Source: Anadara kagoshimensis (Eukaryota; Mollusca; Bivalvia; Arcoida; Arcidae). From it: a stretch of DNA of 64,000 nucleotides. Shown here in pieces: positions 44,157-55,763 of the stretch (within the stretch, counting starts at the first letter, position 1; every line of letters starts with the position of its first letter). The DNA is taken from positions 22,175,928 to 22,239,927 of the forward strand of contig CM037865.1 of NCBI GenBank assembly GCA_021292105.1, written 5' to 3'. Below the pieces are notes generated by a model. It was not told the DNA's origin. It saw only the letters and a list, made by a program, of their open reading frames with translations, and did no database searches. The position numbers were made by a program, and so were the translations under genes.

Positions 44157-47100
44157 ATGAAAATTATTAAATTTGTTGTAGCTTAGGTTTAGAAAAATAT
44201 TGATAGAAATGCTTGTTCAATTTTAATGAAGCACAGCTTTGAGTTGTAGCATACTCTCTATGATAGCTACAAGCTAAAATAAAGATAAATCTAAGTGAAA
44301 AAAATTGATTTCTGAATCAATGGAAATGAATTTGATGAGGATGAAATTGACGTTTAATGGAGTCTTCTAAAATTGAAATACAATAAAAAATAGGATTTTT
44401 TTACCATACAAGTTAATTTTATTGGTTTAAAAGCAGATTTTTTGTTAATTTAATGGCTTTAAGATTAGATAGTTAAACAACTTTTCAAGCTAATGTTTAA
44501 ACTGAGTAATTATTTATAAAGAAAAAATTTAATTAAGGGATGCTGACGAAATGCCTTTTAAGTATACTAGCTATGCTTAAGCATACTAGTAGTAAGTGTG
44601 TGTCTTCATCTGAATGAAACAATGGTGTTGAAAGACGATTTAGTTTAATAAAATCAACACACGTTGACACCGTTTGTGGATCGGGACCAGAATCAATACT
44701 AATTGGATTGGATGAGTGCCCCTTCATTCATAACAAAATTTCCTTTTGTGAATTTTTCATCCTTGCTTAAGCCGATACAAGCTGATTAATGTTGTGATAC
44801 TTAGAATTTTGTCAGCAGTAGAATTTGGCCTATTTTTTATTAGGTCTTTGTCTCCTGATCTTCCTGAAATTTTTTGGTATTTTTTCATTAATTTTTTCAT
44901 CCCCAGAAGAGAGAAGATTTTAATTTACTGATAATCTTTACTCCAGGGATATAGTATCCATACCAGATTGACTTATTGAGATTGCGGTGTCTCGAACCAC
45001 GTTGTGAAAGATCAATATATTTACAATCGCTAAAAGTCATAGGAACATTGACGACTAAGATCTGATTGGATATTAATTCATCATTGTTTGTACAATAGCA
45101 AATTCATCTCTATTTTTTAATGACGGAATATTGTATAGGAATTGATTCTACAAATTGACTATCATTTCGTGCATGTCATGGTTGCTCAGTAGTGTAGCCT
45201 GGAATATGTATGTGTATGCGTGCATGCATTCAATGATTGTAACATTTTTGTGATTTCAATATTTTTGTGGAGAAATTAACTTCAAAACCTTTTCATGTTG
45301 GGATCGGTATATTGCTATGATCGTAATGATTTCATGCAGAAATTAACTTAAAAATCCTCTTTATTTTGGATTGATGTTTATTTTTTAAATCTTACTTGGA
45401 ACATTTCAGAAATCAAAGAAATTTTAAAATATTAAATCTCAGATGTGAAGACATCAAAGATGGGTTCATTGGAAATTTACATCGTGTGAGAGAATATGTA
45501 TATTATATTAATTACGACTTGATGGATATATGCAGGAATTGATTGAATTTTGATTTAAACAGCTTGAAAAATGGAGAGAGTGCATTGTTGATTAGATTTT
45601 GATTTTAACGGCTTGGAATAATTGATAGTGTATTGTGAATCATGGCACAATTATAGCAGAAATTATAGAGTCTTTTGATACTAAGTTTGGTGATAAGTTA
45701 TGGCCTGGTCGTGTTTGAACACCGGCAGGTAAGTGGAGTAAATGTCCCTACAACAAGGACATGCTTTCAACATCATTATTAGATTATGGATACATTTGAT
45801 TAGATTAATACATTCCATATTGCCATTGTTGCTTGATTTTGTTTACGTTCGAAGTGACATTTACCAATATTTTTCCTATTTTTGATGTATTTAAGTTCAT
45901 TAATGTTAGCATTATTGAATTTCTGAAGGGCTGGCTACATAGATTGGATTCTGAGTAAATTTAATTGTACAACAACATTGTAAATTTCTATATTGAAAAG
46001 CCTTTTCCCAAACACATTTAGTAGGTCACATTTCTGTGAGATTTCCCGATTTTCATGGACCGGAAATTGTGCCTGCTCAGCTTTTAGTCTAGACTTTTGT
46101 TAATTTCCGAGCATAAGGTTGCATTTGATGTTAATATCATTTGTTGGGTTTTTCGTAAATGATTGTTTCAGTTAAATATCTGAAGTTCACCCATTGCACT
46201 CACTTACGCACTTGAAGAATTATAAATGGAGATTAAATGTTGACTTAAACACATCTATAGTATTTGTTTATTCAATTAAAACCCTAATCATGATGTTTAT
46301 GATCTAATTTTTTAGGCTCATTAAAAAAATAATTAATGCTTTTTGGATTTTTTGTGTAGGTGTTTTTAAAAAGGATGTGATTTAGTGGTTTAATATATAT
46401 ATATATACGTGTATATAAATTTGCTTTAGAAGCAGTTATTTTCAGATAATGTAGTTTTAAGCAACTTTTTCATCTTAATAATATGGTATTTAAATAGGTG
46501 GTTTGGGAAGTAAAGTCTATATGAGATATTGTCATGTAACATTTGTAGGAATTGATGTTGTTTTAAATAAGGATTTTGTTTTAAGTATTTTCATGTGACA
46601 TTTTTTTAAGTTGATGTTGCTAAATGAGATTTGAAGCAATGGAGGATTAAGTAAGGGCATACCCCTGCCCACCCCTTTTTGTTGCTGATAAACATTTTTG
46701 TTTTGTGCATTATTTATGATTGAGGCAGTCTCAATAGAATATTTTTTTTCTCTTTAATCCAGCTCAGATTGCAGGCTTTGGAATTTTTATAGGTATTCTG
46801 TCCTTGTGGCCGGGTCAAACCCCAAACCAGATGCAGGCTTTGGAATATGTTTAACTGTTAAATAAACACCACATGACCTACTACCCAAAGGTAGAGACAG
46901 CGTCCATGTTGCATTAAATGCCATGGAAATTTCAATCAACAAGTTGGAAAATATGTTGCTTGTAAACGATGTTCAGACAGGAATTATTGTATATTCAACG
47001 TTTCTTGAAATTATTGAAATTTTCGTTGATGGTGTTAGTTAACATGGCGATTGCATTTTGCTCAATCGTCATATTTTTTTGCGCAAAAGTCCTATGGATT

Positions 47101-47360
47101 TGCGCAAATGTAATGCCCAAAATATAAGTGCATTTTCATGTATGTAAAAAATCAGGTTCAAGTCCGAGTTTATTCAAATATTTTCATTTTCATAGAAATC
47201 AAAGATTTTACATGTCAAGAGCTAAATGGTACTTTGTCTACTCAAGAACTAAAGTAGTCCAGCCGTTGTTTAAATGTTGAGTAGTTTAAACAATGACTTT
47301 GATGCTAATGGAAAATATGGAATATTCAGTTTTAATGACCATATTTGTTAGTAATATATG
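44157..47360. other. Long non-coding stretch
   Basis: No supported gene. Local near-duplications occur at 45240-45370 ('cagaaattaactta(a)aa') and 45540-45650 ('ttttgattt(a)aac.gctt'). At 45700-45728 an ATG in good context (gttATGG) is followed by nine open codons and CAG|gtaagt, a possible but unproven first exon. A (TA)n tract lies at 46396-46410. Confidence 0.4.
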
Positions 47361-47364
47361 ATTA

Positions 47365-47545
47365 GTAAACGGCTTGTGCACTGTTCATATAACTGTAAAT
47401 CAAACAAAATTAATTAAAAAAAATCGGGGAAAAGAAAAAAAAATTACTAAATGTTCAGTAAATGTTTTGTGCACTGTTCATATAACTAAATCAAACAAAA
47501 TTAAAAAAAAATCAAGGAAATTATTTTTCACTAAATGCAGTTTAC
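47365..47545 (+). repeat. Tandem duplication, ~93-bp unit, two copies
   Basis: 'ttgtgcactgttcatataac' recurs at 47374 and 47467, each followed by 'aaatcaaacaaaatta' and A-rich sequence. It gives rise to a 67-codon lysine-rich frame. Confidence 0.85.
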
Positions 47546-47739
47546 AGAATGATGTTTCTTCTAAAATCATAAAATAGGAAGCTTTGTAAATTGTCATTAA
47601 TGCACTTTTTCTGAATTTGAGAAGACGAAAGAAATTTTTTAAATTTTAAGTTGTTGCCATTCATCAAGATGGATACTCTAATACAAAATGAATACACATA
47701 ATTTGAAATTTTTACATTAAAAGTAAACTTATGATTTTC

Positions 47740-48015
47740 ACACTAGGTTCTGTTCACTGCATGCTTCAAATCACTCGGCCACTGAGGCTCCTACCACTCC
47801 ACTAGATTGGGAACTTAACATAAACATGGTCCTGTGTCATGGTAGGCATGACTAGATAAAGAATCCTGCTGCATCAGCACAACACACATGCACATTTTCT
47901 GCACCTTTGCCTATAGCTGGCAACGTCTTGATATAAGTGAACTATTATTGAGTGGGACCTTAAACACTATTACTCAACACAACTCAACTGAGGCTCCTGT
48001 TACATGGATGGATGC
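47740..48015 (-). mobile_element. SINE-L head fragment, target of a SINE-V
   Basis: On the minus strand 'aggagcctcagtggccgagt' continuing 'gatttgaagcatgc' is a SINE-L head. It is split at 47793-47986 by a SINE-V. Confidence 0.65.
47793..47986 (+). mobile_element. SINE-V, 3' part only, with target duplication
   Basis: Contains 'attgggaacttaacataaac', 'gtgtcatggtaggcatgact', 'tatagctggcaacgtcttga' and the tail. A perfect 12-bp duplication ACTGAGGCTCCT (47781-47792, 47987-47998) shows that it arrived already truncated, without any tRNA head. Confidence 0.9.
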
Positions 48016-48149
48016 CATTTGTATATATTTTCACATTTATATTGCTGTATTGCTTCTATTTCTCAAAAAAAAAAAAAAATCGTCACATCCACGTACATTC
48101 ATAAATAAAATAAAACCACTATTTTAAGGTCATTTGCTTAATACCTTTA

Positions 48150-48380
48150 CTAAAGGAGCCTCTATATAAGGACCACCTGTTCATTAAGCACAGTTATCTA
48201 AGATCCAATTGCTTATACTTCAACAAAAAAATGAACTTCTATATTAAGATAACCTGACCATTAGGACCAGTGTTTTCAAGTCCCTTTGCTTCATATTACT
48301 TTATAAAGACAACCTGACAGTCAATTTCATATTTCTTAGGTCTCATTCAATGGTCTTTATATACAGGTTTTTTTACTGTA
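48150..48380. mobile_element. MITE-A-related variant element
   Basis: Phrases 'gagcctctatataaggacca', 'cctgttcattaag' and 'tggtctttatatacaggt' recall MITE-A, with a longer, diverged middle. It ends 'tttttttactgta', sharing TA with MITE-A copy 8. The left end is uncertain. Confidence 0.5.
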
Positions 48381-48534
48381 CAGTCCAACCTGCCTTATAA
48401 GGGCCAATAAGATGAATTGTAAGCACAATTGTTTTTTATTAATATTATTTGAACCTGTATTTAAAGGCCACCTGCTCATAAAGACTACTTTTACTGGTTC
48501 CCTTGGGCAACCTTTATAGGCAGATTTGACTGTA
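48379..48534 (+). mobile_element. MITE-A copy 8
   Basis: 'tacagtccaacctgccttat' to 'ataggcagatttgactgta'. A shortened copy (156 bp) that has lost part of the left 'ggccacctctatataaggg' segment. Confidence 0.85.
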
Positions 48535-48714
48535 CAGCATATGCTAACAACTTTCCCGCTTTTTGTCTTACAACAACATTATAGAGATAATGATATCATT
48601 AGGAGACTTAGTCAGAATTGGTTATTTGTTATGTTTCTCTATGTCATCTTCCTTCATTAGCTACTCCGATCGACAATTCTGTTGTCAGCTTTTCAGCAGT
48701 ATTACTAGCATGTT

Positions 48715-49232
48715 AGGTATTTAAGCTTTAGTACATTAGGTTGCTGAGTTGATATATCTCCAGTCAAGCTCTTTGTGACATATCTAAAGATAAACCCAAT
48801 AGATACTGCTATCCTAATTAGAATAAAAAGAGAAAGAAAAGGGTCTTTACTGCTCACATGGTTGTCTTGTGTTGAAGATTTAGTAAAGGTTATTCCATAT
48901 TCCATATCAGTACATTAAGTTGCTTAGTTGATATCTCTGCTGTCAAGTTGTTTGTGACAGATGTAAATGAAAAACCCGATAGATAATCTTCTAATTAGGA
49001 TAAAAAGAGACAGAAAAGGGCCTGTAGTGCTCACCTGGTTTTCTTGTGCTGACGATTTATTACTTTCAAGTAAAAATTATTCCATATTCCATTTCATTAC
49101 ATTAAGTTGCTGAGTTGATATCTCTGCTGTCAGGCTGTCTGTGACAGATGTAAAGATAAACCATTTAGATACAGTTTTCTTAATTAGAGTAAAATAAAAG
49201 AAAAGGTCTTGTAGCGCTCACCTGTTAGAAAC
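48715..49232 (+). repeat. Degenerate tandem array, ~180-188-bp unit, three copies
   Basis: 'ttaagttgct(t/g)agttgatatct' recurs at about 48736, 48915 and 49102. Each is followed by 'ctgtcaag.tgt.tgtgacaga', 'ataaaaagagacagaaaagg' and 'gctcacctg'. The 66-codon minus frame at 48705 lies inside. Confidence 0.85.
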
Positions 49233-49234
49233 AG

Positions 49235-49460
49235 GACTTAAGCAAAATATTTTTAAATGCACAAAGTTAAAATTTAAAAAAAGAAAATATTTCTATATGT
49301 ACAAAATTGAAAATAGCAAAATATTTCTAAATGCACAAAATGGCACATAATATATCTAAATGCAAATGATTAAAATTGAAATAAAATTAAAATATTTCTA
49401 AAGCAAATAATTAAAAAATGAAAATTAGAAAAAAAAATTTAATAAATGAAATAGCAAAAT
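49235..49460 (+). repeat. A-rich low-complexity repeat, ~45-bp unit
   Basis: Variants of 'aaaatatttctaaatgcaca' recur about five times. Lies directly after the 180-bp array. Confidence 0.6.
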
Positions 49461-49900
49461 TTGAATTAAATATTCATGCAAAAGTCTCGCAGTTATATCC
49501 GCAATCAATCTGTACTCAAGGTCAAGATTTTCAATAACAATATTTAAATCAATGTTCACAAAATTAGCTTTTATTTATCTAATAAATTTAAATATTTTAT
49601 ATTCGCACCTGACGTGACCTAGACTCTCGCAGGTTCATCAGAGAAAATGTTTGAATAATTTATAAGACACTCATCGCTGTTTCCTCATTTGAAAGCCGCC
49701 ATCGAGTCCAATAGAGGAAGGCCAGAGTTTTAATTGAACTGTTTAAACATTTAATTCCTGTTATATTTGAATGGTTACGACATCTTTTGATCCTCGGGAT
49801 AATACGGATACCCCACTGGGACAGTTTTAATATAGATGCTGTACAGCATCATAATGTTATTGATCTACAGGATAAATACATTGGTTGTATGGTTCTCCGA
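49461..49900. other. Non-repetitive, CpG-retaining non-coding stretch
   Basis: More complex than most of the window ('ctcgcagttatatccgcaat', 'gcacctgacgtgacctagac', 'gccgccatcgag'). No open frame or splice structure is convincing. A conserved regulatory segment is possible but unsupported. Confidence 0.3.
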
Positions 49901-49904
49901 TCTT

Positions 49905-50205
49905 TAAAATTGACTAAAACAGAGATTACAAGTATGATTTTATTTCTGTAACCTTATTACTATAATATTACTATAACTACCTGGTACACCAATACACATA
50001 TATTGATGAGTATATGTAGACCGTCTAATGACAATCCTGAAAATTGACAAAAATCGAGACTACAAATATGATTTTATTTTCGTAACTGTATTACTCTATG
50101 ATACACCGATACATATATTGATGGGTAAATGTAGGTCGTCTGATGCCAATCCTAAAAATTGACAAAAATTGGAGCCACAGATATGATTTCGTTTTTGAGG
50201 ATTAT
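49905..50205 (+). repeat. Degenerate tandem repeat, ~115-135-bp unit, three copies
   Basis: 'attgacaaaaat(c/t)g(g)agncnac' recurs at 49909, 50043 and 50157, with 'tatgattttatttcngta' and 'atattgatggntaaatgtag' between. Confidence 0.8.
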
Positions 50206-50710
50206 AAGATATCAATGCTTAAATTGATGTATAGATTGATACCATTGTAATTATTTATTAAAACTGCATTAAAATAGCATGTTCTGAAGTCAATGTACAT
50301 TCTGTGTTTCATTCGGACATGGAATTGTTTTTAACGATCAATCTCCATTCTGAAATATGTCTGACCTATCTTGACTTTTAAATATTGTTTATTTTTTGCT
50401 ACTTAATCACAAGAATGTATCTATCTAGAGTGTCTGATACTGTAAATCTGGGAATTTTTTGTATGCATTTTATTCTCGCTTTAATTTGCCTGAGTATATA
50501 CAGTAAAACAGGAAAATATAAATGAACACGCTAAGGAATACATGGATAGTAAGAAGTCAAATATTGGGCCCGACCGCTTCCCTTTATAAATCTATTTATA
50601 TCAATATAACAAAGTCGCTTTATAACCGAAGTTGAAAATAGAGTCCCCAGGGCTTCATTATAAGCATATTTTACTGTAACAAGATGCCAAATTAAATCTT
50701 TTGCAAATGA

Positions 50711-51036
50711 CAACACTATGGTAACTCAGATGTTAGAGTGTTTGCTCCATATTTGGAAGGTTTTACATTTGAACCCCAGCTGAATCTGATCAAGAGTTGA
50801 CCTTAGAAAATTGTTTGTTCTTTTTCTAAGCACATGGGATTTAAAATAAAAGTAATGTGTCCTTTTGTTAAAACATTTAAAATTGATGCCCCTTATGATA
50901 GGTATGAAAGGCTAAAGTACCCTTACTGGTCATTGCCCTAAACCACACTGCAAAGGTAAAGATTCTTGCTACTCAACCTATAACTGGTGAGGTCGCAATA
51001 TAAGTGAAATATTCTTGACTGGAACGAAAACCACAG
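50711..51036 (+). mobile_element. SINE-V copy, old, near full length
   Basis: 'caacactatggtaactcaga' (degraded A box), 'acatttgaacccca' (B-box remnant) and tail 'aatataagtgaaatattctt'. The middle has drifted strongly and carries an insertion before 'ctataactggtgagg'. Confidence 0.7.
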
Positions 51037-51129
51037 TTGATCAATTTATCTTTCCATCCAAAACATATAAAAAAATTGTTGCTTTGTAGTAGAAAGAATC
51101 ACTAAGAAAACAAAACAAGAATAGCAATA

Positions 51130-51209
51130 AACACACACACACACACACACACACACACGCGCGCAGGCACACATGTACACATGCATGCACGCACTCACAC
51201 ACACACGCA
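51130..51209. repeat. (AC)n microsatellite with related CA/GC tract
   Basis: A run of AC dinucleotides at 51130-51159 continues as 'gcgcgcaggcacacatg' and then another 'cacacacacacgc'. Both strands give spurious Cys/Val/His frames. Confidence 0.95.
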
Positions 51210-51244
51210 ATGCATTTACCTGATGATTTCATTTGTCATAATTT

Positions 51245-51548
51245 TGTATGTGGGAGGTCGTGGGTTCGATCCCCGGCCGGGTCTGACCCAAGACTTGAAA
51301 GTGGGTAGTGTCTGTTCTTTTGCCAAGCACTCGGCATTACGAAATGAAAGTCACGGTTCTTCCGGATGGGAACTTAAAATAAATGAGGTCCCGTGTCACG
51401 GTGGGCTTGGCACGTTAAAGAACCCTGCTGTATAATGCCATCAGCGCAACGCACAGGCAAAATTTCTGCACCTTCGCCTATAGCTGGCAACGTCTCGATA
51501 TAAGTAAAATATTCTTGACTGGGACGTTAAACACCATTACTCACTCAC
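51245..51548 (+). mobile_element. SINE-V copy, youngest-looking, 5' truncated
   Basis: Starts 'tgtatgtgggaggtcgtggg', B box 'gggttcgatcccc', and a body with CpGs largely intact ('gtcccgtgtcacggtgggct', 'ggcacgttaaagaaccctgc', 'gggacgttaaacacc'). A perfect 16-bp target duplication TCATTTGTCATAATTT (51229-51244, 51549-51564). The 84-codon frame here is SINE sequence. Confidence 0.95.
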
Positions 51549-51564
51549 TCATTTGTCATAATTT

Positions 51565-52224
51565 AATACTTTTATACTTATTTGATGTTAAATTACTTTC
51601 ATACTTATTTGATGTTGAATTTAAAAGTTTTTAACACCCAAGTTCAGTAGTCCATCCTTATAGAGGCTAGTATAGGAGCTAGGTGAGACATATAATTTCT
51701 TGGACATCTTGTTTAATCATGATCTTTAATTGAAATATTTAATAAACTGCCTCTGCATCAGCTGAGCTGATTTCTAGATTACAGTTTTAATGTACCTTGC
51801 AGACCAGGACCTACATAATTGAGATAAATTTGCACATTTAAGTGCAGTCAGATGATGATTACTTACAAAACATCAATGGTATAATGTGTCAAAACATTAA
51901 ATTTCCCAGCAAATTAGTTTTGTTTACCATGCATGGTATCTTTTTTTGCTTGCAAATTGATCTTGAAATTTGTCACAATTAGATCCAACACCCATTGTGT
52001 TGCTTTGTAGAACATAATTGTCTAGCAAATTAAATTCTTTTCACAATGGCTCGAGATTGTACTTGTGTGTACATTAAACTTTCAATGGCTGGAGAACAGT
52101 GAGACCAATTTTGCTTATACTGATAGGAGAAGGATAATTCAATAAAAAGAGATTTATCATGCCAGGCGGCTCTGAGCTGCAGACCTGTATTGTCTAAACA
52201 TGCAATCTACAAATATAATCCTGT
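51565..52224. other. Non-coding stretch
   Basis: Only a short duplication of 'ttacttttatacttatttga' type at its start is visible. Confidence 0.4.
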
Positions 52225-52382
52225 AAAAAAGCAATTCATTGCCATTATTTATTCAGTCACATTTTGGAGTAAAAAGGAATTTTGCAATTTATCGAAGGAG
52301 TCTTACAAAAATGTGGATGAATTGAATTTTGGGACTTCAAAATAATGTGGTGATAAGTAAAAAAAGTTTTTTCAATTATATA
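52225..52382 (+). mobile_element. MITE-B copy, degraded
   Basis: 'cctgtaaaaaagcaattcat', 'gccattatttattcagtcac', 'ttgcaatttatcgaagga', 'tttgggacttcaaaataatg'. The inverted ends are worn. Confidence 0.6.
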
Positions 52383-52539
52383 CTGGTGTTGGAGCTATGT
52401 TTGCTGTTGACATATGTCTGCTGTACTTGTATTTCATGAGGCAGAGAAAATGTTTATTTCATAAATAGTAAAATGATGATCACTTGAAATAAGCAGCAGA
52501 ATCATGAAAATAGGTACAACCTATTGAGTGAATGGGAGT

Positions 52540-52905
52540 TTTGCAGTTTTAACCCCCAGTCAAGATTTTTTTTACTTATATTGAGGCAGTCAGTTCATGG
52601 ATGGTAGTGGAAATTGGTGTGCTTAGATAAAATCTGTGACCTTTCAAAGGGAACTGACAAATGTTCTCACACTAGGATCTGTCCAAGTGGGATTCATATC
52701 ATTGAGTAGTAGGTTGCTTTCTTTCACTGGAATGGTGGAGGAAAGCAGAGTACCTAGAGAAAATCATTGGCCTTCAACAATCAGTCTTACACACTTTCTC
52801 ACACTATACACTAGAGTCGGTCCTGAGTGGATTTGAGTGTTAGGTTGTGAGAGGGGCTATGATTGGTAAGTGAGTACTTTAAACAACTCAGCCACCAAGG
52901 TCCCT
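52540..52905 (-). mobile_element. SINE-L copy with duplicated body
   Basis: The tail is at 52550-52580 (reverse of 'ataagtaaaaaaaatcttga') and the head at about 52860-52905 ('ggaccttggtggctgagttg' on the minus strand). Between them the body ('ttctcacactaggatctgtc' and 'tttctcacactatacactag') is present twice. Confidence 0.7.
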
Positions 52906-53190
52906 GTACAAGCTATGGTAGTAAGCATGGAATCTTAAAAACTGAATGTAGATTCCTAGAAGGTATATATTGAAACAGTATATAGGCTAACTCAGATAAA
53001 GAATAAGTAGACCTCTCATTCACTGAGACCCCCTCACACTAATATATGGCTTACTTGGCCACTAAAGTCCCTGTACAACCTATGGCAGTAAGCATGGAAT
53101 CTTAAACCTAAATCTAGATTCCTAAAGGGTATATATTGATTGAAACAGTATATAGGCTAGCTCAGATAAAGAATAAGTAAATTATCAATA
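52885..53190 (+). repeat. Tandem duplication, ~169-bp unit, two copies
   Basis: 'gtccctgtacaa(g/c)ctatgg(t/c)a' recurs at about 52899 and 53068. 'acagtatataggcta(a/g)ctca' recurs at about 52975 and 53146. One copy of the SINE-L head edge is included in the unit. Confidence 0.85.
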
Positions 53191-53349
53191 AATCTCTCTT
53201 ATTTGGGAATTTCTAATTGATTTACAATTGTAAATGACTTTATCTCATGAGCAAAAGTTTTAGTTTACATGGTAACATATACTTTACTCTAATACAGCTA
53301 TCAAAATTATTGTTCTTGTATCTACAAGGGAAAAATTGTAATGCTATCT

Positions 53350-54352
53350 TGTTGCCTGTGGTTGTACATAATAGTTATGCTCTTTAAGTTTGGGTACATA
53401 AACCATTTTGATTAAATTTTCAGAAATGTCGCGGAAAATCAAAATGGATAATTTGACTTCTGAAGAGAAAACTTTACAACCTTATCTTAAAAGTCTGTGT
53501 GTTGGTTCATTTGAATAATGCTTTTAAAGCTATAAAAAAATCTGTTGAAAAAGAGAAAAATAAACTTGATGTCTGTGGTTGTACATTATAGTTACGCTCT
53601 TTAAATTTGAGTATAAACCTTTTTTATTAAGTTTTCGGAAATTTCGCGGAAAATCATAATTGATAATTTGACAACTGAAGAGAAAACTTTACAATGTTAT
53701 CTTAAAAGTCTGTGTGTTGGTTCATTTAAATAATGCTTTTAAGTTTCGGTAAAGCTTTTTATAAAAAAAATCAGTTGAAAAAGAGAAAAAAAACTTGTTG
53801 CATGTGGTTGTACATTATAGTTATGCTCTTTAAGTTTAGGTATAAACCTTTTTTATTAAATTTTCCGAAACGTTGTAGAAAATCAAAATTGATGTTTTAA
53901 TGTCTGGACAGATAACTTTACAATGTTATTTAAGTTTTGGTAAAGCTTTTTATAAAAAAAATCAGTTGAAAAAGAGAAAAAAAAACTTGTTGTCTGTGGT
54001 TGTACATTATAATTATGCTCTTTGGGTTTTGGTATAAACCTTTTTGATTAAATTTTCGGAAATGTCGCGGAAAATCAAAATTGATAATTTGACATCTGAA
54101 GAGAAAACTTTACCATGTTATCATAAAAAAAGTCTGAATTTGGTTCATTTGAATAATGTTTTTAAGTTTCGGTAAAGCTTTTTATAAAAAAAAAAGAAGT
54201 TGAAAAAAGCCTGTGGTTGTACATTATAGTTACGCTCTTTAAATATAAGTTTGGGTGTAAACCTTTTTATTAAATTTTCCGAAACATTGTAGAAAATCAA
54301 AATTGATAATTTGACATCTGAACAGAAAACTTTACAATGTTATCTTATTTTT
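53350..54352 (+). repeat. Degenerate tandem array, ~190-230-bp unit, 4.5 copies
   Basis: 'gtggttgtacattatagtta' recurs at 53358, 53575, 53804, 53996 and 54213. Each is followed by 'cgctctttaa(a/g)tttg.gta', 'aaattttc.gaaa.gtcgcgg', 'gaaaactttacaatgttatc' and 'agttgaaaaagagaaaaa'. Unit-length differences come from loss of the 'gtctgtgtgttggttcattt' segment and poly-A slippage. Confidence 0.9.
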
Positions 54353-54419
54353 TTTTCAAATCTCACTGAAAAAACCAAATTCCTAGTTTTATGACTGAAG
54401 AGTGAAATGGTATCAAATA

Positions 54420-54530
54420 ATGGTGTTTAATGTCCCAATGAAGATTTTTTTTCCGCTTATATTGAGGCCATCAGATCTGGGATGCAGCAGAGAATTGGAA
54501 TACCTGAAAAAAAAAACAGATTCCTTTAGT
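54420..54530 (-). mobile_element. SINE-L 3' fragment
   Basis: Reverse of the tail ('tggtgtttaatgtcccaatg', 'cttatattgaggcc') and 'caggtattccaattctctgc'. Head absent. Confidence 0.65.
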
Positions 54531-55094
54531 AAACAAACTGACAAAAATCCATAGAAATTATGACCATTTTTTGTACAGCGTGAACAAAGTGAACGCGTAC
54601 ATTGTTGTCACTTTCTTCCAAGATATCGAGCTTCTTTGCTATGAAATTATAAGATATGAGTACACCTGGAAATAGTGCGCCTGGTAAATGAGCGTGAAAG
54701 AAGTATATCTGTTTTATCGTGAGATATGTATTCTGAGACGGGTAATGCATTTGGTTACATATGCACATTTGGAATAAATTTTCGGAATACATTTCAGAAT
54801 CTAGTAAAATATTGCGACGGGATGCATCTAATAATTTCTGCAATTTGGCGAACTGATCTCATGTTTACAATAACAATAAAAGTAGTTCGAGAAGTTTGCG
54901 TCCTACGATGTAAAATCATAACTTTTTAAGAAATGAACAGCAACGGCAGGTTGTTTAATTATTTCTTCGTGAAATCTACGGAAATTTAAATTTATTTTGA
55001 AGGTTATGATAACGTATTTGATGTTGAGGCAATTGTGTCATATTTTAAAATGTTTATCGATTAGATTTTACTTTCGTGAAAGGGAGATAATTCG
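54531..55094. other. CpG-retaining non-coding island
   Basis: Noticeably more CpGs than the flanks ('agtgaacgcgtacattg', 'atattgcgacggga', 'gttcgagaagtttgcgtc'). A 105-codon minus frame (54526-54843) and a 67-codon plus frame overlap in opposite directions; neither has splice sites or a recognised domain. Could be a promoter-like unmethylated segment or part of a young insertion. Confidence 0.35.
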
Positions 55095-55496
55095 TACAGT
55101 GTTGTATGCAAATTTTAAATACAGTCGTTTTACCAGTTCCGAACAGGGTTTCATATAAGCGCTGCTGCAGACGTCATCCACAAGCAGAGGAAATAAAATT
55201 TATGTGGTGTAATAATACAAATGTTTACTGATTCCAAAATATCGACACCTGTCCTCAAAAACACGTGGTAGTATGTTTTCTTGAAAAAGCATTTCCGTGA
55301 TCACGATTTGTTTACATCGTTAAACTAGGTCACCAACAATCTGTCGTACTTTTAGGAAGCGGTTGAAGAAACAGCAAATGAGAAAGTTATTTTGCGATTC
55401 CTTTAATTGAACGGGATTGAAATTTTAGATTCTTCGGTAGTAAAAATTCGGAACTGGTAAAACAACTAAATGATCCAGTTATGCATACAACCGCTA
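55095..55496. mobile_element. Inverted-repeat element, ~400 bp
   Basis: Left arm 'tacagtgttgtatgcaaatt..gttttaccagttccgaac' and right arm 'ttcggaactggtaaaacaac..atgcatacaaccgcta' are inverted repeats of about 48 bp. The interior retains CpGs and has no coding frame. Confidence 0.75.
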
Positions 55497-55747
55497 GAAT
55501 GTACCCCTCATAGCGACGGTAGGATCTGCAAAACTCTACTTTCTCTCTATCCGAAATGACAAAACGATCGGGTACAACTTTTTTAAATTTTAATTACCGA
55601 TTGTCTTTTTCATATATTTATGAAATTAATTTTTTCTACCACTTAATTCAGCAATACATGGTTTGGTACATAAAAATTTGTTTCTTTTTCCCCAAAAAAA
55701 AAAAAAACAAAAAACATCCGTCGGACTATATGCATAGATCGATGACA

Positions 55748-55763
55748 CCCCCCCCCCCCCCCC
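55748..55763. repeat. Poly-C run
   Basis: Sixteen consecutive Cs, preceded at 55692 by a poly-A run. Length is likely to be error-prone in assembly. Confidence 0.9.

Noticed and set aside
54526-54843. 105-codon minus-strand frame
   Set aside because: More complex composition than most, but no splice sites, no domain, and an overlapping sense frame; left as part of a CpG-retaining island.
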